A DNA stretch of 64,000 nucleotides from CAVUCE01 sp963739985 (GTDB lineage Bacteria; Bacteroidota; Ignavibacteria; Ignavibacteriales; Ignavibacteriaceae): the NCBI GenBank assembly GCA_963739985.1, contig CAVUCE010000022.1, positions 372,001-436,000 of the forward strand, read 5' to 3'. A program made the translations under genes and the position numbers. Positions 61,429 to 64,000 of the stretch are shown here, in pieces; positions within the stretch are counted from its first letter, which is position 1, and every line of letters starts with the position of its first letter. The notes beneath the pieces were generated by a model. The model searched no databases and was not told the origin of the DNA. It saw only the letters and a list, made by a program, of their open reading frames with translations.

Positions 61429-62397
61429 TCACAGTTTATTGAATAATTTTTTCTTCTTCGCAAAATCTTTCAAAGTGTTTAAATCATTGTTGTTAAAAGT
61501 AATTCTATAATCAATTATAGATTCACTTTGTTCCACAATTAATTTTTTCATTATTTTATCTAATTCGTAACTGAACTTTGAGAAAAGGTCCATTGCAAGT
61601 GCGCCTTTAACTCCGGTTGAAAGCAAATATGCATCTTTAGTAGATCTCATTTGCCACAGAGATTCAACTTTCACCTGGTTGCCGAAGGATGCCGAAATAC
61701 TCAAGTTCCTAACAGTTCTAAGTAATTTTTTCTGTGAACTTGTAGGGTGCACAGCGGTTACTTTCTCAATCAGATTTACTGAAAATCCGGACTTTTCTGA
61801 AACCAACCAAAAATGATTTTTTAATGAAACACTTTTTATTACATTCATCAATCTTTTATCACTTTTAGCGCTTTTAATTTTCCCTGAAGCCATATTTTTT
61901 ACATAACTAATATTGTCAACTACCAAAAGAGTTGAATCGTTAACGAAATAAAAAAATATGTTTTTAGGATTCTCTACCGAATAAATTTTATTCCCGAGCA
62001 CAGTTGAATGCTCTAATTTCTTCAGTGCTTCAAAGTGATTTTTAATCGATGCTTTATTATTATCAAATAAAATGCCAACCACGTTTACACCGCTTATAGT
62101 CTTGCATAAGTAAACTTCAGAGATTGATTTAACTATCGGAATATTTGATGTATTCTGAATGCTTTTTAACCATAATCCGGTTTTTGTATTCATCACGGAA
62201 GAGTCTAAAAATGAGTCCCAATATTGAGTTTTCCGCAATTCAGCGAGATTTAGATATACCAAATACTCATCTTTATTGGGCAATATATCCAGCATTTTCA
62301 GTTGATTTTGGGGGATTGGAGAAGTCTCTTTTTGCTTAGCGCATCCCCCAAACAACAACGTTATTGTAGCTAAGATTAAGACAAATTTTCTCATCAT
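61429..62397 (-). CDS. Lipoprotein of unknown function next to an ABC transporter
   Basis: A 322-residue lipoprotein (lipobox LLFGGC, cysteine at residue 19). The mature part begins with LDILPNKDEYLVYLNLAELR and continues through repeated strand-helix units (NIFFYFVNDSTLLVVDNISY, NLSISASFGNQVKVESLWQM). The layout recalls DUF3352-type proteins that act as periplasmic monitors of unknown ligands, but I cannot assign it. It overlaps the ABC permease gene by one base and lies 10 bases before the hydroxyacyl-CoA dehydrogenase gene, so the ABC genes, this gene and perhaps the dehydrogenase form one transcript. Confidence 0.7.
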   Translation of the reverse strand: MMRKFVLILATITLLFGGCAKQKETSPIPQNQLKMLDILPNKDEYLVYLNLAELRKTQYWDSFLDSSVMNTKTGLWLKSIQNTSNIPIVKSISEVYLCKTISGVNVVGILFDNNKASIKNHFEALKKLEHSTVLGNKIYSVENPKNIFFYFVNDSTLLVVDNISYVKNMASGKIKSAKSDKRLMNVIKSVSLKNHFWLVSEKSGFSVNLIEKVTAVHPTSSQKKLLRTVRNLSISASFGNQVKVESLWQMRSTKDAYLLSTGVKGALAMDLFSKFSYELDKIMKKLIVEQSESIIDYRITFNNNDLNTLKDFAKKKKLFNKL

Positions 62398-63218
62398 TAA
62401 AAATCTTTTTTCATAAATAACGAAATAGTAATCCCTAAAATGGCTATCAAGAAAATAAACGAAGAGTATATTGGCTGATAATCTGCGACACCTTTGCCAA
62501 CTGAAAGATTAAGAATTGTACTTCCCATTAATTCAGATGTTTTAGGCACTATGTAGTAAATTCCCAATAGTATAGATTTTACGGTTTGACTCTGAGTTAA
62601 TAATTCTATGCGATCTCTTACAAATGCCATTATTGGACTAAAAATTAAGAAAATGAAGTAAGCGATCATCATTCCAAGTATGGAGCTTTTAGTTAGAACT
62701 CCGAAAAGAACAATTAGCGCATACAGAACCGCAAAAGTGAACGTTATGATGATGATTGACCAAAGGAACGAAACATCCCAGTACGAAAATTTAAACGAAA
62801 CAATAAGCCAAACGCCTAAAATAAGGAATGTAATATTAAGTAATACTACTAAAACTCCCCCTAAATATTTCCCCAGCATAATCTGAAATCTGGATATCGG
62901 TTTTGATAATAAAAGATCGATATTTCCTTTCTCCAGCATATTGGGTATAAAACTGGAACATGAAAAAATTGCAAGCAATAAACCAAGAATTGATAACGGA
63001 GAAATTATTAAAACTTCAAGAGCTTTTGCAGCATCTCCCATATTAACAGTTTGCCCGGAATTGTTCAAAGATTGAATTAGAATGCTCGAACTGTTCATAC
63101 TAAATATCAAGATTAATCCCAACATCACTAAGGAAGAGATTGCGAGGAAAAAGATAAAGACTTTCCTAGCCAAAGCTTCTCTAACTGTAAACCAAGTCAT
63201 TAACCAAATATTTTTCAT
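62397..63218 (-). CDS. ABC-2-type transporter permease
   Basis: A 273-residue membrane protein with about six transmembrane helices (first at about 20-42, last at about 250-268) and the ABC-2 permease layout: an N-terminal WLMTWFTVREALARKVFIFF start, a large periplasmic loop (about 43-85), and LLLSKPISRFQIMLGKYLGG, the coupling-helix region that contacts the ATPase. Related systems (NosY, GldF and CcmB-like) export or remodel envelope components. It overlaps the ATPase gene upstream by 4 bases and the lipoprotein gene downstream by 1 base. The substrate is unknown. Confidence 0.87.
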   Translation of the reverse strand: MKNIWLMTWFTVREALARKVFIFFLAISSLVMLGLILIFSMNSSSILIQSLNNSGQTVNMGDAAKALEVLIISPLSILGLLLAIFSCSSFIPNMLEKGNIDLLLSKPISRFQIMLGKYLGGVLVVLLNITFLILGVWLIVSFKFSYWDVSFLWSIIIITFTFAVLYALIVLFGVLTKSSILGMMIAYFIFLIFSPIMAFVRDRIELLTQSQTVKSILLGIYYIVPKTSELMGSTILNLSVGKGVADYQPIYSSFIFLIAILGITISLFMKKDF

Positions 63219-64000
63219 CCAACATTCTCCTTCTCTGATTCTTGAATTAATGAAATGAACATATCTTCAAGAGTATTTTTTTGCTTGGTCATTTCGTTTA
63301 TTACCGCTCCTTTATTTCTTAGAATATCGAGCAATTTATTGAGAGCACTTTTATCGTCAATCTTTAGAATATAATCTCCGTTATGTAATGATTGATAACT
63401 AACTCCGACTAATTCTTCAGATGATAAATCTTCTAATTTAAAATTTTCAACACTTATTTTATATTCTTCTTGTTTTTCTGTTATTTCCTTAACAGTACCT
63501 TCTTTAATCAACTTGCCTTTATTTAAAATTCCTACTCTATCTGTGATTAATTCTACTTCAGAAAGCAGATGGCTGTTTAGAAATATTGTTTTCGATTTTT
63601 CCTTAAGATGCATTAAGACATCACGAATTTCTTTCCTTCCAATCGGATCAACTCCGTCAGTAGGTTCATCTAAAAATATTAACTGCGGATCATTTATCAT
63701 AGCCTGCGCTAAGCCTAACCTTTGCATCATACCTTTAGAATAATTTTTTATTTTAGTCTTTTTCCATTTCGACATATTGACTAAACTCAACATTTCATCT
63801 ATTCTGGATTTTAATAAAGTATTTTCCATTCCACTGAGTTTACCGAAAAAATGAAGCACTTCCCCGCCTGTTAAATATGAAGGATATTTATGATTCTCCG
63901 GTAAGTATCCAATTTGTGATTTAATTTGATAATCATTTATTTCATGTTCTAAGATTTTAGCTGAACCGGAAGTTGGAAAAGTAATTCCCAACAGAAGTTT
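63215..64000 (-). CDS. ABC transporter ATP-binding protein (5' end outside window)
   Basis: The ATPase partner of the adjacent permease. The frame is open to the last base of the window (KLLLGITFPTSGSA), so the true start and the Walker A motif lie beyond it. Visible are the Q-loop region (IGYLPENHKYPSYLTG), the signature motif as NYSKGMMQRLGLAQAM, Walker B LIFLDEPTDGVDP and the H-switch in LNSHLLSEVE. The C-terminal extension (about 190-258) is typical of ABC-2 exporters of the CcmA/NatA type. Truncated only by the window edge. Confidence 0.92.
   Translation of the reverse strand, partial: KLLLGITFPTSGSAKILEHEINDYQIKSQIGYLPENHKYPSYLTGGEVLHFFGKLSGMENTLLKSRIDEMLSLVNMSKWKKTKIKNYSKGMMQRLGLAQAMINDPQLIFLDEPTDGVDPIGRKEIRDVLMHLKEKSKTIFLNSHLLSEVELITDRVGILNKGKLIKEGTVKEITEKQEEYKISVENFKLEDLSSEELVGVSYQSLHNGDYILKIDDKSALNKLLDILRNKGAVINEMTKQKNTLEDMFISLIQESEKENVG

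Overview
The window looks like a chromosome segment of a free-living Gram-negative bacterium of the Bacteroidota/Chlorobi group, most plausibly class Ignavibacteria (Melioribacter/Ignavibacterium-like). The grounds are strong AT richness, LptD and many lipoprotein signals (an outer membrane), a type IX secretion (T9SS) plug-domain protein plus a cargo protein ending in a T9SS sorting domain, and the overall mix of families. The taxonomic placement is inference. No rRNA, tRNA, CRISPR array, transposase or phage gene was recognised. Almost all of the sequence is ordinary, densely packed chromosomal DNA.

Layout. 1-2.8 kb: 3' end of rpsA, mtaB (tRNA methylthiotransferase) and a small envelope protein. 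3-5.6 kb: a secreted lysine-rich repeat protein followed by an OmpR-type regulator and its membrane kinase. 5.6-17.5 kb, all on the minus strand: a cobalamin/iron-binding-like protein, a NYN-domain protein, lptD, a ROK sugar kinase, an LEA2-type lipoprotein, a Gfo/Idh/MocA oxidoreductase, a T9SS plug-domain protein, two hypotheticals and a three-gene proton-translocating transhydrogenase (pntAA-pntAB-pntB). 17.8-25.8 kb: an M28 peptidase, an agmatine-to-putrescine pair (aguA, aguB), a histone-deacetylase-like amidohydrolase, a MORN/YwqK repeat protein and a zinc-type CDF transporter.

The most distinctive region is 26.1-40.1 kb. A cytosolic PAS histidine kinase and an NtrC-type sigma-54 activator precede a candidate sigma-54 promoter with an upstream dyad, and then an apparently complete curli-like (type VIII secretion) locus. 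Its genes are a stand-alone CheW-like gene, a LysM-CsgE fusion, csgF, csgG with an added C-terminal beta-barrel-like domain, four signal-peptide-bearing curlin-repeat proteins, a small lipoprotein, a fifth curlin-like reading frame without an obvious start, and a TolB-like lipoprotein. Hairpins and a structured 330-base leader lie between these genes. I infer a sigma-54-controlled amyloid fibre system with several large curlin subunits and a peptidoglycan-anchored accessory factor.

40.2-64 kb, mostly on the minus strand: tyrA and aroF (aromatic amino acids), a DUF1684 lipoprotein, mutS, a quinone-oxidoreductase-like ADH, a 1118-residue T9SS cargo protein, then on the plus strand an esterase-fold protein that seems to lack its catalytic residues and a 1241-residue GH13 protein. 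Back on the minus strand come an FAD oxidoreductase, an SDR without the usual Tyr-Lys pair, a MarC protein, acetate kinase, 3-hydroxyacyl-CoA dehydrogenase, and a lipoprotein/ABC permease/ABC ATPase set that runs off the window end.
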